55,295 nucleotides of DNA from CAYJEJ01 sp964369315 (GTDB lineage Bacteria > Pseudomonadota > Alphaproteobacteria > UBA3830 > JAIRWN01): the NCBI GenBank assembly GCA_964369315.1, contig CAYJEJ010000006.1, positions 1 to 55,295 on the forward strand. Reading direction: 5' to 3'. Below, piece after piece: positions 44,842 through 53,562 of the stretch (within the stretch, counting starts at the first letter, position 1; every line of letters begins with the position of its first letter). The position numbers and the translations under genes were made by a program. The notes beneath the pieces were generated by a model, which saw only the letters and a list, made by a program, of their open reading frames with translations, had not been told where the DNA came from and did no database searches.

Positions 44842-46154
44842 TGTCAAACAATAGCAAAATGGGAACATTGGGGGCGACCTGTTTGGTTGCAGGCAACATT
44901 ATTGGTGCGGGGGCTTATATGTTACCAGCTGTCCTAGCACCTTATGGAAGCTTGGGGCTGGTTGGCTGGCTCATTAGTGGGATTGGGGCTCTTGCCTTAG
45001 CCCTTATATTTGCACAGCTTGCGAGCTGGATACCTGTGGCGGGCGGTCCATATACCTACATAAAAATGATATTTGGCGATTTTATCGGTTTCCAGATGGC
45101 GTTTGGGTATTGGTTTTTGTGTTCTGCTGGTAATGCTCTTTTGGTGTTCACAATAATTGGTTATGTCTCGACGTTTTTTCCTGTTTTAAGGGAAGATAGG
45201 TTTTTGTCGTTGATGACCAGTTTGGTGCTTATTTGGGGCTCGACCCTGATTAACATATTTGGGCTACGTTTTGCGTCTGCGGTTCAGGTGTTTGTTACTA
45301 TTTTAAAAATAGTGCCGTTGATAGTTTTTGCTTTAATCGGTGTTTTTTATTTTGACCCAGCGGTTTTTTCTCAACAGCCACTTTCGGTTGAATTTGACTC
45401 ATGCAATGCATTATCTGGTGCAGTTTCAATAGCTTTATTATCCTTTTTGGGCTTAGAGTCCGCGACAATACCTGCGGACGAAGTAAATACTCCCAGCAAG
45501 ACAATTCCACGTGCGACTATATTAGGTGTTTTATTGACGCTGGTTATATATGTTTTGGGAAGTGTTGTTATAATGAGCTCGGTTCCCCAGTCTGAACTGG
45601 CACAGTCGACAGCACCTTATGTTGATTCTAGCCGTATTTTGTTTGGCTCAACGGTTGCAAGTGTTATGGCAATTGTGGGCAGTATTGGATGCATCGGCAC
45701 CTTAAATGGGTGGGTTTTGTTGCAAGGTCAAGTGCCTTTGACCGCTGCGAAAGAGGGTTTGTTTCCAAAAGTATTCATGCGGGTGAATAAGGATGGCACG
45801 CCTGTTTTTGGACTTGTGATTGGCAGTATAATGATGACCATAGTGTCATTTGTTTATTATTCTTATAGTTTGATTAAACAATTTGAATATATTGGTTTAT
45901 TAAATATTTTTACGGCCGTTGTTCCTTACCTATACGTGTGTGCGGCAGCGGCGGTGATTGTGTTTAATATGCGTAATAAGATAACGAAAATCCGTATGTA
46001 TACATTAATGTTTCTGTCGGCAGTGGGCTTTTTGTTTAGTCTTTGGGTTATTGTCGGATTTTCTCAAGAGACGGTTTATTTGGGCACCATTTGGCTATTG
46101 CTAAGTGTTCCTATCTATTGGTTTGTAAGGAAAGATGATAAGTTAAGTGGATAG
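44838..46154 (+). CDS. APC-family amino-acid/polyamine antiporter, copy 2
   Basis: A tandem paralogue (438 residues) of copy 1: GNIIGAGAYMLPAVLAPYG (helix 1), ALLSFLGLESATIPADEV, STAPYVDSSRI and 12 helices. The 4-base overlap and shared orientation indicate co-translation. Both are clearly alike yet differ throughout, so the duplication is not recent. Two linked exchangers may take opposing or distinct substrates; this is inference. Confidence 0.9.
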   Translation: MMSNNSKMGTLGATCLVAGNIIGAGAYMLPAVLAPYGSLGLVGWLISGIGALALALIFAQLASWIPVAGGPYTYIKMIFGDFIGFQMAFGYWFLCSAGNALLVFTIIGYVSTFFPVLREDRFLSLMTSLVLIWGSTLINIFGLRFASAVQVFVTILKIVPLIVFALIGVFYFDPAVFSQQPLSVEFDSCNALSGAVSIALLSFLGLESATIPADEVNTPSKTIPRATILGVLLTLVIYVLGSVVIMSSVPQSELAQSTAPYVDSSRILFGSTVASVMAIVGSIGCIGTLNGWVLLQGQVPLTAAKEGLFPKVFMRVNKDGTPVFGLVIGSIMMTIVSFVYYSYSLIKQFEYIGLLNIFTAVVPYLYVCAAAAVIVFNMRNKITKIRMYTLMFLSAVGFLFSLWVIVGFSQETVYLGTIWLLLSVPIYWFVRKDDKLSG

Positions 46155-46196
46155 CTATTTGGGCGACTTAAATTACAGATAAGCATATTGATGTTG

Positions 46197-46658
46197 CTAT
46201 TGCACGTCGCCCCAGACATCAGATTTAAGTGCCCATCCTTTAACATTATCTACTTTGATTTTTATCCAGTTATCTTTTTTCTTTAAGACGTGACAGATAA
46301 CATTTTTTTCAATTTTTGCTATAACTTTGGACTTGGTATTATCAGATTTATAAACAAAAGTCACAGCCGACACCGTGATTAATGTTGGGCTTGAGCTCAA
46401 CAGGTCTTTGTGTACCCACCCTTCAATATTTTCATGGTCAACAACCTGAACCCATTCATGTAACCTTGCTTTAACCAGAACGGGCAGACCCTTTGCGTTA
46501 TAGTGCCAGTTGATGGGATAGTTTTTTCCTGGTCCAACACGCATATTTACAGCTTTGGAAGAAAGCGAGAGGTATTCATCCTTCGTTTTTGCATCCAACA
46601 AATTGGCTGAGCTAAGAGCAGTAAATAATATTAATAAACTATTGAATAATTTGGTCAT
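46197..46658 (-). CDS. Exported bacterial SH3-domain protein
   Basis: A 153-residue protein (ATG 46658; a GTG at 46676 is an alternative). A signal peptide covers residues 1-23. Two SH3b-like repeats follow: residues about 32-85 (VNMRVGPGKNYPINWHY, W-V-Q-V, EGWVHKDLL) and about 95-150 (VTFVYKSDN, W-I-K-I, KGWALKSDVWG). This resembles the DUF1058/SH3_4 family of alphaproteobacteria. Such domains bind cell wall or other ligands; the function is not known. It ends convergently with APC copy 2. Confidence 0.85.
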   Translation of the reverse strand: MTKLFNSLLILFTALSSANLLDAKTKDEYLSLSSKAVNMRVGPGKNYPINWHYNAKGLPVLVKARLHEWVQVVDHENIEGWVHKDLLSSSPTLITVSAVTFVYKSDNTKSKVIAKIEKNVICHVLKKKDNWIKIKVDNVKGWALKSDVWGDVQ

Positions 46659-46691
46659 ATTTTTTATGTCTATCACATCTGTAAAAAACTT

Positions 46692-47100
46692 AGTCTAAGT
46701 TTAGGTAATCTATAAGCTGGGTTCTGTATGACGTTTTAACACGTGTGGCAACCATTCATCTAGACCAAATGTCACCATTTGGCTCAAGCAACCTACCCGA
46801 ACGCATATATCCAAAAGCCGACACCCAACGCAACACTATTTGTACATTGGACTGCGTCCCTATTCGGTCTTGCTCCAAGTGGGGTTTGCCATGCCATTGC
46901 TGTTACCAACAATGCGGTGATGCTCTTACCTCACCATTTCACCCTTACCGCATTTTGGTGCGGCGGTATATTTTCTGTTGCACTTTCCCTAAGGTTTCCC
47001 TCGCCAGTAATTATCTGGCACTATGCTTTTGTGGAGCCCAGACTTTCCTCTAAAGCGATAAAAACCGCTTCAGCGATTGCCCGATTACCTTGCTTAGACT
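46692..47100 (-). ncRNA. rnpB: RNase P RNA (type A)
   Basis: The catalytic RNA that trims tRNA 5' ends. On the minus strand the P1 helix pairs the 5' end (AGTCTAAG, then AGGTAATC) with the 3' end (GATTACCT, then CTTAGACT); the near-universal GAGGAAAGTCTGGGCTCC core (P4/CR-I) follows, then ACAGAA and the 3' AACCC core. About 409 nt. Reading frames here are by-products of this structured RNA. Confidence 0.95.
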
Positions 47101-47224
47101 AAAACAGGCTATAACATTAGTATGATTTTCAAAAGTGCTAATTTTTTATTTTTTAATAAAATAATATTTATGAAGTCGCAAAATTGTAGTACCTTTACAG
47201 AAAATAAAGGTGGGTTTTAAAACT

Positions 47225-47413
47225 ATGTTTAGGTGCATTTGCTTTTTAAGTTTTTTCTGCTTGTGTGGTTGCAGTGCGTTAGAAAAAGTTGGTATTCGCT
47301 CAAACAATGAATATCAAATCAAAGAAAACAAACTAATCCTGCCTCCCGATATGTACTCCTGTCCAACTGCAGATGGTGGAACAGAAGAATACACAATCAA
47401 TAAGAAAAAATAG
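47225..47413 (+). CDS. Mini lipoprotein (DUF3035-like)
   Basis: A 62-residue lipoprotein. From the ATG at 47225 (GGTGGG site) the signal peptide ends with the lipobox LCGC, lipidated at Cys16. The mature part has VGIRSNNEYQ and LILPPDMYSCP, which recall the DUF3035 family that lies next to lspA or M16 genes in alphaproteobacteria. Typical members are about twice as long. It precedes two M16 genes. Confidence 0.65.
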   Translation: MFRCICFLSFFCLCGCSALEKVGIRSNNEYQIKENKLILPPDMYSCPTADGGTEEYTINKKK

Positions 47414-47442
47414 TTTTCATAATAACGGTGGGAATAATGCTT

Positions 47443-48933
47443 ATGTTAAGGCGTTTGTTGTTTTGTGTTTTGTCGGGATGCTTTTTCATCAGCTTTTTTG
47501 CTTTAGCAGAGCAAAATGGTCGGACTTTGGTTAATGCAGATGATGTTGAGTTTTCTAAGCAACTAGCAAAAAACAAAAAATCAAAAGACCTATTGGGGAT
47601 ATACCCGATTGATTTATCTCAACTAGATATCAGTAAAGCAAAAACTTTTAAATTACCTAACGGAATTGAAGTTTTGGTTTTTGAGAATCGTTTTGCACCA
47701 ATGATTTATTTTTCGGTTTGCGTTATGGCTGGCTCTATGGACGACCCAATGGGTAAAAGCGGCTTGGCACATTACTTAGAGCACCTGATGTTTAGGGGGA
47801 CAAAAAAATATCCAAAGGAAGCGTTAATAAGCTCTTTATTGGGTAATTCTACAATAATAAACGCGTATACAAGTTTTGATAGGACGGTTTACTGGGAATA
47901 TGGTCCAAAAGAAAACTTAGAACTTTTTGCCGACATCGAATCAGATAGGCTGAAAGAAATTTCTGTCCCAGAGAGTCAGGCACTTACTGAAAGGAATGTT
48001 GTCACTGAAGAAGTGCGAATGTATGAACGGAATGACAATGAGGTTTTGACAAATTATTTGTTAAATGCGTTGGGCGTTTGTTCCCCTGTGAGCCGACCAA
48101 TTGGCGGTTGGGTGCCAGAGGTGAAGAATTTGACCCTAGAAGATGCGATGAATTTTAAACGGAAGCACTACACGACCGATAATGTCAAGATTTTGGTTAT
48201 TGGGGATGTAGAGTTTGACAAGGTTGTTGAGGTAATCAAAAAATATTTCTCTCATATTCCACATTCTTCTTCACACAAGGCAGAGTTTGATAAAGAAAAC
48301 GCTAGGCATATATGTGATATGACCACAATTAAAATAACCAAAGTGAGTAAGCAGGCGGGTGTGCCGTTTTCTTGGTTAGTTTGGCGACCTGATGTTTGCA
48401 TTAATGCGGATATAAAAAAGTTGTTAGCTGTGAATTTGTTCCTCAATGCCTTGGCTGATGGGGATACGAGTTATTTGCATCAGCTGTTTGTTGAAAAGTT
48501 GAAAATCGCAACTTCAATATCACTCAGCTCTGAATTGGACACAAGGCACCCGTTATTTTCAGCTTTTAACCTTTTTCCAGCTGCAGGCACTAAGTTGGTA
48601 CAATTGGAAAAAAAAGTGATAGACGCTATCAAGAAAAAATGTAAAACAGGACTGACCTTGGGCGAGCATTATATGGCGAAGAACAGGGCTTTTATCTCTA
48701 TAATCTATGCTTTACAAAACTGTAAGGGAACAGGGGGGTATTTTGAGGGGTTTTTGGGTGCTCAAAATCCGCTTGGCGTTGCAATAGATTTTCCAACAAT
48801 ATTGGCATCTATTACTAGGGATTATGTAAATCAAGTGGTTAAGGAATTTTTCTTAACTGACCCCGTTGCGATTGTTAATGTTTTGCCAGTGGGGTGGGAT
48901 GAGTCGAAAGTTTCTGGCAGGAGCAAAAAATGA
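47443..48933 (+). CDS. M16-family zinc peptidase (catalytic)
   Basis: A periplasmic M16 (pitrilysin) peptidase, about 496 residues from the ATG at 47443; starts at 47428 (GTG) and 47437 would precede the signal peptide with few residues. The HxxEH zinc motif reads HYLEH, with a downstream EEVRMYERND carrying the third ligand. This is the catalytic partner; the next gene lacks the motif. Degrades peptides in the periplasm, by family. Confidence 0.9.
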   Translation: MLRRLLFCVLSGCFFISFFALAEQNGRTLVNADDVEFSKQLAKNKKSKDLLGIYPIDLSQLDISKAKTFKLPNGIEVLVFENRFAPMIYFSVCVMAGSMDDPMGKSGLAHYLEHLMFRGTKKYPKEALISSLLGNSTIINAYTSFDRTVYWEYGPKENLELFADIESDRLKEISVPESQALTERNVVTEEVRMYERNDNEVLTNYLLNALGVCSPVSRPIGGWVPEVKNLTLEDAMNFKRKHYTTDNVKILVIGDVEFDKVVEVIKKYFSHIPHSSSHKAEFDKENARHICDMTTIKITKVSKQAGVPFSWLVWRPDVCINADIKKLLAVNLFLNALADGDTSYLHQLFVEKLKIATSISLSSELDTRHPLFSAFNLFPAAGTKLVQLEKKVIDAIKKKCKTGLTLGEHYMAKNRAFISIIYALQNCKGTGGYFEGFLGAQNPLGVAIDFPTILASITRDYVNQVVKEFFLTDPVAIVNVLPVGWDESKVSGRSKK

Positions 48934-50276
48934 TTAAATTGATTAAATGTTTTTTATTCGTTGTTTTTGTTAGTCACGTTGACTCCGTAGATGCCGATTA
49001 CGTAAAAAATGAAAATAAAATCAAGGTACAAACTTTAACAGCGAAAAATGGCGTCAAAATTTGGCTTTATTCTGATTATAGAACGCCCTTTATTTCTATG
49101 AAAATCAGGTTTGCAAACTTGGGCAGTTCTTACGACCCAAATGGGCTGGAAGGAATGGCAGAGGTTTTATCTGACGCAATATGTGAAGGTGCAGGCGGTA
49201 GAGATAGCACGGAGGTCAAACGGTCGTTATTAAGTCTGGGAATTGGCTTTTCGTTTAATGTGTCAGTAGATGATATGTTTTGTAGCGTCACGGGTTTAAG
49301 GCAGACAGTATTAGCACATAAACTCCTCATCAAGGACTTAATTATAAAACCACAGTTTGATGACAAGCAGGTAAAGATTATCGTCAAAAATCTAAGCGAT
49401 ACTCATAAAACCAACCTTAAAAACCCAAATTATTTAATGCAGAAAGCGTTTTTAGAATCAGCTTTTCCTAGTCACAGATATTCAAGAATGGCTAATAGCA
49501 CCTCATATGAAAAGATAACAGGTGGCATTTTACGTCAATTTTGGTCAAGTGCTATAAATTTGGACGATATGTTCGTGGTATTTGCAGGAGCGATAAACGC
49601 TGAAGAGGCTGTAAAATTAGTTGATGAAATTTTTCAAAGTTGCCCATCAAAGGGCAAGAGCAAGCCAGCTGTTAAGGTCAAACCAAAATGTCTTAAGGGC
49701 ACACGGATGGTTCAGTCTGACATCAAACAATCAATTATTGCCTTGTATTCAGAAGGCATTTCACCTACACATAATGATTACTTGGCTTATAGTGCGGCGA
49801 ACTTGATTTTAGGTTCAGCTTTTTCCTCAAGATTGCAGAAAAAAATTCGTGAACAAGAGGGGCTTGCTTATTATGCATACACTTTTACAAGACATTATCA
49901 ATCATCAGACGTCTTATTGGGTCTTAGTGAAACATCAAATAAAACAGCATACAAAGTGATGAACATGATGAAAGATGTGATATTTAAACTTAGGTTTGAC
50001 GCATTAGAGCAGGATAATTCCAAAATCTCGGAAGATGAGCTTGTTTTGGCAAAGGGGCAGTTGCTGAAGGATTATTATAAGGCGTTTTCTAGTTGTGGGA
50101 CGATTGCATCAAGTTTGATGGACACGTTTATTGCTGGGTTACCGTTGGAGTATTTTTATAATTATCCAAACTTAGTAAAATCCTTAACTCTAGAGGATAT
50201 AAAAAGGGTGTTTATAAATAAACTAATAAATCCTGATGCTGTCACTTGCATAATAGTGGGGATGCCTGTTTTCTAA
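48930..50276 (+). CDS. M16-family protein (non-catalytic partner)
   Basis: A second M16-fold protein, 448 residues, with a signal peptide (residues 1-22). The inverted zinc motif is missing: the equivalent place reads GMAEVLSDAICEGAG. An R-x-x-x-G-x-x-Y region (EQEGLAYYAY) near the C-terminus matches the M16 substrate-binding part. It overlaps the catalytic gene by 4 bases. The two probably form a heterodimer like other M16B pairs. Confidence 0.9.
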   Translation: MIKLIKCFLFVVFVSHVDSVDADYVKNENKIKVQTLTAKNGVKIWLYSDYRTPFISMKIRFANLGSSYDPNGLEGMAEVLSDAICEGAGGRDSTEVKRSLLSLGIGFSFNVSVDDMFCSVTGLRQTVLAHKLLIKDLIIKPQFDDKQVKIIVKNLSDTHKTNLKNPNYLMQKAFLESAFPSHRYSRMANSTSYEKITGGILRQFWSSAINLDDMFVVFAGAINAEEAVKLVDEIFQSCPSKGKSKPAVKVKPKCLKGTRMVQSDIKQSIIALYSEGISPTHNDYLAYSAANLILGSAFSSRLQKKIREQEGLAYYAYTFTRHYQSSDVLLGLSETSNKTAYKVMNMMKDVIFKLRFDALEQDNSKISEDELVLAKGQLLKDYYKAFSSCGTIASSLMDTFIAGLPLEYFYNYPNLVKSLTLEDIKRVFINKLINPDAVTCIIVGMPVF

Positions 50277-50306
50277 AACTTCGTTAATTTCGGTGGATAT
50301 GACCTC

Positions 50307-50471
50307 ATGGTTTGCGAGCTTACAGGTTTATGTAATCATAATGATGCGTGGTTAGATTTATATTCAAATGAAGCAGAAAACATTAGGGATTCTTTTCGAG
50401 AAAACCTATTGGGCATTCATCATATTGGCTCAACATCAGTTCAAGGGCTTGTTGCAAAGCCAAAATTCTGA
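50307..50471 (+). pseudogene. GrpB-family remnant
   Basis: A 54-codon frame ending at TGA 50471. Its second half reads YSNEAENIRDSF...HHIGSTSVQGLVAKP, which matches the start of the GrpB nucleotidyltransferase family (HIGSTSVPGLAAKPIIDI). It stops right where the catalytic aspartates should begin, and the following 20 bases give no continuation. So only the N-terminal 54 residues remain. It lies 30 bases after the M16 pair. Confidence 0.7.
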
Positions 50472-50490
50472 GAAGTTGAAAGGGGGAAAG

Positions 50491-50856
50491 TTATTCCTCT
50501 TCAGGCTCTTCTTCTGTATTGGTTTCGTCCTCAATTGTTTCATCAGATGATGCGTCTTGCTGGACATATTCTGATGTCAATCTGTATTCGATTTCATCGT
50601 CTTCCAAATTTTCTAGCGTATCATCGCAAGGAATATTTCTGCGATATTTAAGGACAGCAGCGTCTTTTATATCGGCGATATTGATGGAATCAGAAGCAAT
50701 TTCTCGAAGTGCAATAACAGGCACTTTATCATTATCGACCTCTAATGTGGGAGCAACGCCAGACAAAATCTGCCGTGCCCTTTGTGAGGCAACCACGACC
50801 AAATCAAACCTGTTTTCAATGTTTTGTGTACAATCTTCAACTGTAATGCGTGCCAT
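50491..50856 (-). CDS. rpoZ: RNA polymerase omega subunit
   Basis: Omega helps assemble RNA polymerase. The MARITVEDCTQNIENRFDLVVVASQRARQI start and PVIALREIA segment are typical. 121 residues with an acidic C-terminal tail (EEEPEEE). An AAGGGA site precedes the ATG. spoT, the usual partner, is not here. Confidence 0.96.
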   Translation of the reverse strand: MARITVEDCTQNIENRFDLVVVASQRARQILSGVAPTLEVDNDKVPVIALREIASDSINIADIKDAAVLKYRRNIPCDDTLENLEDDEIEYRLTSEYVQQDASSDETIEDETNTEEEPEEE

Positions 50857-51009
50857 AAATCCCTTAGCCAGTAAATATAATAAAAAGACTATATCAAACT
50901 ATTATTAAATAAAATAGTGTATTTTATGAACATACCATTCTTGCATTATGGTTAAGTTATGTTTTTTATGTTAAAAGTTGAAAAACAATGCCTTTATATA
51001 TAATAAATT

Positions 51010-53553
51010 ATGCGTTTTATTAGAAAATTTTTATTTGATATTATTGCTAGCATTTGCATTTTGAGTGCAATAGCGGGGATTGGCATGTTTTTTGCTGCAA
51101 AGCATTATTCAGGGTTGATGCCAAATTATATGTCTTTAAGCAAATATTCCCCCCCGTTGGTTACTCGTGCATATACTGTGGACGGCAGGCTGTTATCAGA
51201 ATTTTTCTTAGAAAAAAGGGTCTTTGTCCCAATAGAGATGATTCCAAAAAAATTGATTGAAGCTTTTCTGGCAGCAGAAGATAAATCATTTTATCAACAC
51301 AAAGGTTTGGATTTTGGGGGCATTATAAGGGCAGCATTAACGAATATTCGTCATTTTGGTTCAAATAAGCGGTTGGTGGGTGCTTCGACGATAACTCAAC
51401 AGGTTGCAAAAAATATGCTACTTGATAGCAAAATATCCTTTGTGCGTAAGATAAAAGAGGCTTTGCTTGCTATTTTGATTGAATCATCAATGAGTAAAGA
51501 TAAGATTTTGGAGCTCTATCTCAATCAAATATATTTGGGTGTTGGTGCCGATGGGACGGCGACATATGGCGTCGTAGTAGCTGCTCAATCATATTTTGAT
51601 AAGCCTTTAGATGAGCTTTCACTGGGCGAATGTGCCTATCTTGCTGGTTTGGCGAAGGGGGCGGGCAACTATAAAATAAATAAAAACTATGACAGAGCTA
51701 GGTCTAGACGCGACTGGGTTATAGACAGGATGTGTTTGAACGGTTTTATAACCTCAGATGAGGTCAACCTTGCCAAGCAAGAAGACTTAAAACTAACACC
51801 AATAGAAGAACGTCAAATGTTTAAGGCGGATTATTTTTCAGAAGAAGTTAGGCGTTTTTTAGTTAATAAGTTTGGAGCAGAGAAGCTTTATCAAGAAGGA
51901 TATAGCGTCCATACAACCCTAGAGCCTGCGTTACAAAAAATTGCCCAGAAATGTTTGTGTGAGGGGTTGGTAAACTTTGACCAAAAATATGGTTGGCGAG
52001 GGGCAATAACTCACGTCAATCTTGATAAAAATGATAAAGAAACAACAAACGTGAGCTTATTAAGGAAGTCTTTGACAGAAATTTATAAAAACACACCAAA
52101 ACTGACTAATTCTTGGAAAGTTGCAGGTGTTTTTAAGGTATTTTCTGATGGCGTTAAGATAATATTCCACGACGGCTGTGAGGGTGAAATTTTATTAAAA
52201 GATTTGAAGTGGGCAAGAAAAAGCCTTGGGAAAAGCCTTTTGGGTTCACCAATCAAAACCGCATCTGACGTGTTAAGTGAGGGTGATATTATTTGGGTGG
52301 AAAAGACCGAAGAAGGCACATATGCTTTGAGGCAAATCCCAAAGGTGCAGGGCTGTATTATCGCGATGAACCCTGCAAATGGTCGAATCCTTGCCATGCA
52401 AGGTGGCTATGATTACGCATTGAGTGAGTACAACAGGGCAACCCAAGCAATCAGACAACCTGGGTCAGTGATAAAAACTTTCATATATTTGACGGCGATG
52501 GACTTTGGTTATGAGCCAAATTCTATAATCCATGATGGACCTATTTCGATTGAACTAGGTTTTGGTCAGGCTCCATGGCAACCTCAGAACGTTACAAAAA
52601 AGTTTTATGGGGATATAACATTACGCAGTGCCCTTGAGCGGTCTATTAATAACGCAACGGTTGCTTTGTCTCAGGAAATAGGGCTCGATAAAATCGCCGT
52701 AACCCTAAGGAAATTGGATGTATTAGCTAATAATAAAATATACCCCTCAACCGTTTTGGGTGCGGGCGAGACAACCTTGCTTAAGCTAGCGAGGGCATAT
52801 GGCATATTGGCAAATGGCGGGATTAATATTTCTCCTATCATAATCGACCATGTGCAAAACAAATATGGTCAAATCATTTTTGAAGGGAACAAAACTGGCT
52901 GTCAAGCATGTAAACATATCGGGCACATGACCGACTCGCCCCCTGACCTTGATATCATTGGTGAGCAGCTTTTTGACCCCGTGAGTGTTTATCAGATAAC
53001 ACATATCCTTGAGGGGAGCTCAAAGCGAGGGAGTGCAATCCGTGCGAGACACTTTAAGTTTCCTTTTGCATGTAAAACTGGCACAACAAACAATAATGAA
53101 GATACGTGGGTTTTTGGATACACACCAAATTTGGTCGTTGGAATATATATTGGCTTTGATAAGCCAGAGTGTCTTGGGGACAAGGTTTTGGGTGCAAATT
53201 TGCCCCTGCCAATTTTAATAAAATTTATGGAAGAGGTGGACGAGAAATATAAAACCGCCCCATTTCCAGTACCTGAAGGAGTTAGTTTTAGAAAAATCGA
53301 CCTTGTTACAGGTCGCAACAATAACGACAGCCCAAGTGCGATACTGGAGGCATTTCGCACAAACCCTCTTCCAACCAAACGCCCGAAGGCGAAGGAACGA
53401 GAAAGCTTTACAACAGATGGAATAAATAATATCTTCGACGAAATGGAAGGTTTGAATCATCAGGTGAGCAAAAGCCCAACCCCCAAAAAGTTGTTGAAAA
53501 AATCCAATGATTCTAAACTTGGGGAAGAAGGTCTTTCATCAATAGTTGAATAG
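51010..53553 (+). CDS. mrcA: Penicillin-binding protein 1A
   Basis: A bifunctional class A PBP: 847 residues, an N-terminal membrane helix, GT51 glycosyltransferase domain with catalytic Glu90 (AEDKSFYQHKG), a linker/OB region and a transpeptidase domain with Ser486 (GSVIK), SINNATV and KTGT (689-692). It polymerises and crosslinks peptidoglycan. A TATAAT lies 6 bases before the ATG, so the mRNA may be leaderless. mrcA-prfB is a common alphaproteobacterial order. Confidence 0.97.
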   Translation: MRFIRKFLFDIIASICILSAIAGIGMFFAAKHYSGLMPNYMSLSKYSPPLVTRAYTVDGRLLSEFFLEKRVFVPIEMIPKKLIEAFLAAEDKSFYQHKGLDFGGIIRAALTNIRHFGSNKRLVGASTITQQVAKNMLLDSKISFVRKIKEALLAILIESSMSKDKILELYLNQIYLGVGADGTATYGVVVAAQSYFDKPLDELSLGECAYLAGLAKGAGNYKINKNYDRARSRRDWVIDRMCLNGFITSDEVNLAKQEDLKLTPIEERQMFKADYFSEEVRRFLVNKFGAEKLYQEGYSVHTTLEPALQKIAQKCLCEGLVNFDQKYGWRGAITHVNLDKNDKETTNVSLLRKSLTEIYKNTPKLTNSWKVAGVFKVFSDGVKIIFHDGCEGEILLKDLKWARKSLGKSLLGSPIKTASDVLSEGDIIWVEKTEEGTYALRQIPKVQGCIIAMNPANGRILAMQGGYDYALSEYNRATQAIRQPGSVIKTFIYLTAMDFGYEPNSIIHDGPISIELGFGQAPWQPQNVTKKFYGDITLRSALERSINNATVALSQEIGLDKIAVTLRKLDVLANNKIYPSTVLGAGETTLLKLARAYGILANGGINISPIIIDHVQNKYGQIIFEGNKTGCQACKHIGHMTDSPPDLDIIGEQLFDPVSVYQITHILEGSSKRGSAIRARHFKFPFACKTGTTNNNEDTWVFGYTPNLVVGIYIGFDKPECLGDKVLGANLPLPILIKFMEEVDEKYKTAPFPVPEGVSFRKIDLVTGRNNNDSPSAILEAFRTNPLPTKRPKAKERESFTTDGINNIFDEMEGLNHQVSKSPTPKKLLKKSNDSKLGEEGLSSIVE

Positions 53554-53562
53554 GTTGGAAAC

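Noticed and set aside
46161..46212. GGGCGAC/GTCGCCC inverted repeat between APC copy 2 and the SH3 gene
   Set aside because: The 7-bp arms are far apart (38 bases) and no T-run follows on either side; possibly chance or a weak stop.
46745..47102. Open reading frames on the plus strand with many Cys and His
   Set aside because: They lie wholly within RNase P RNA on the minus strand and reflect its structure, not proteins.
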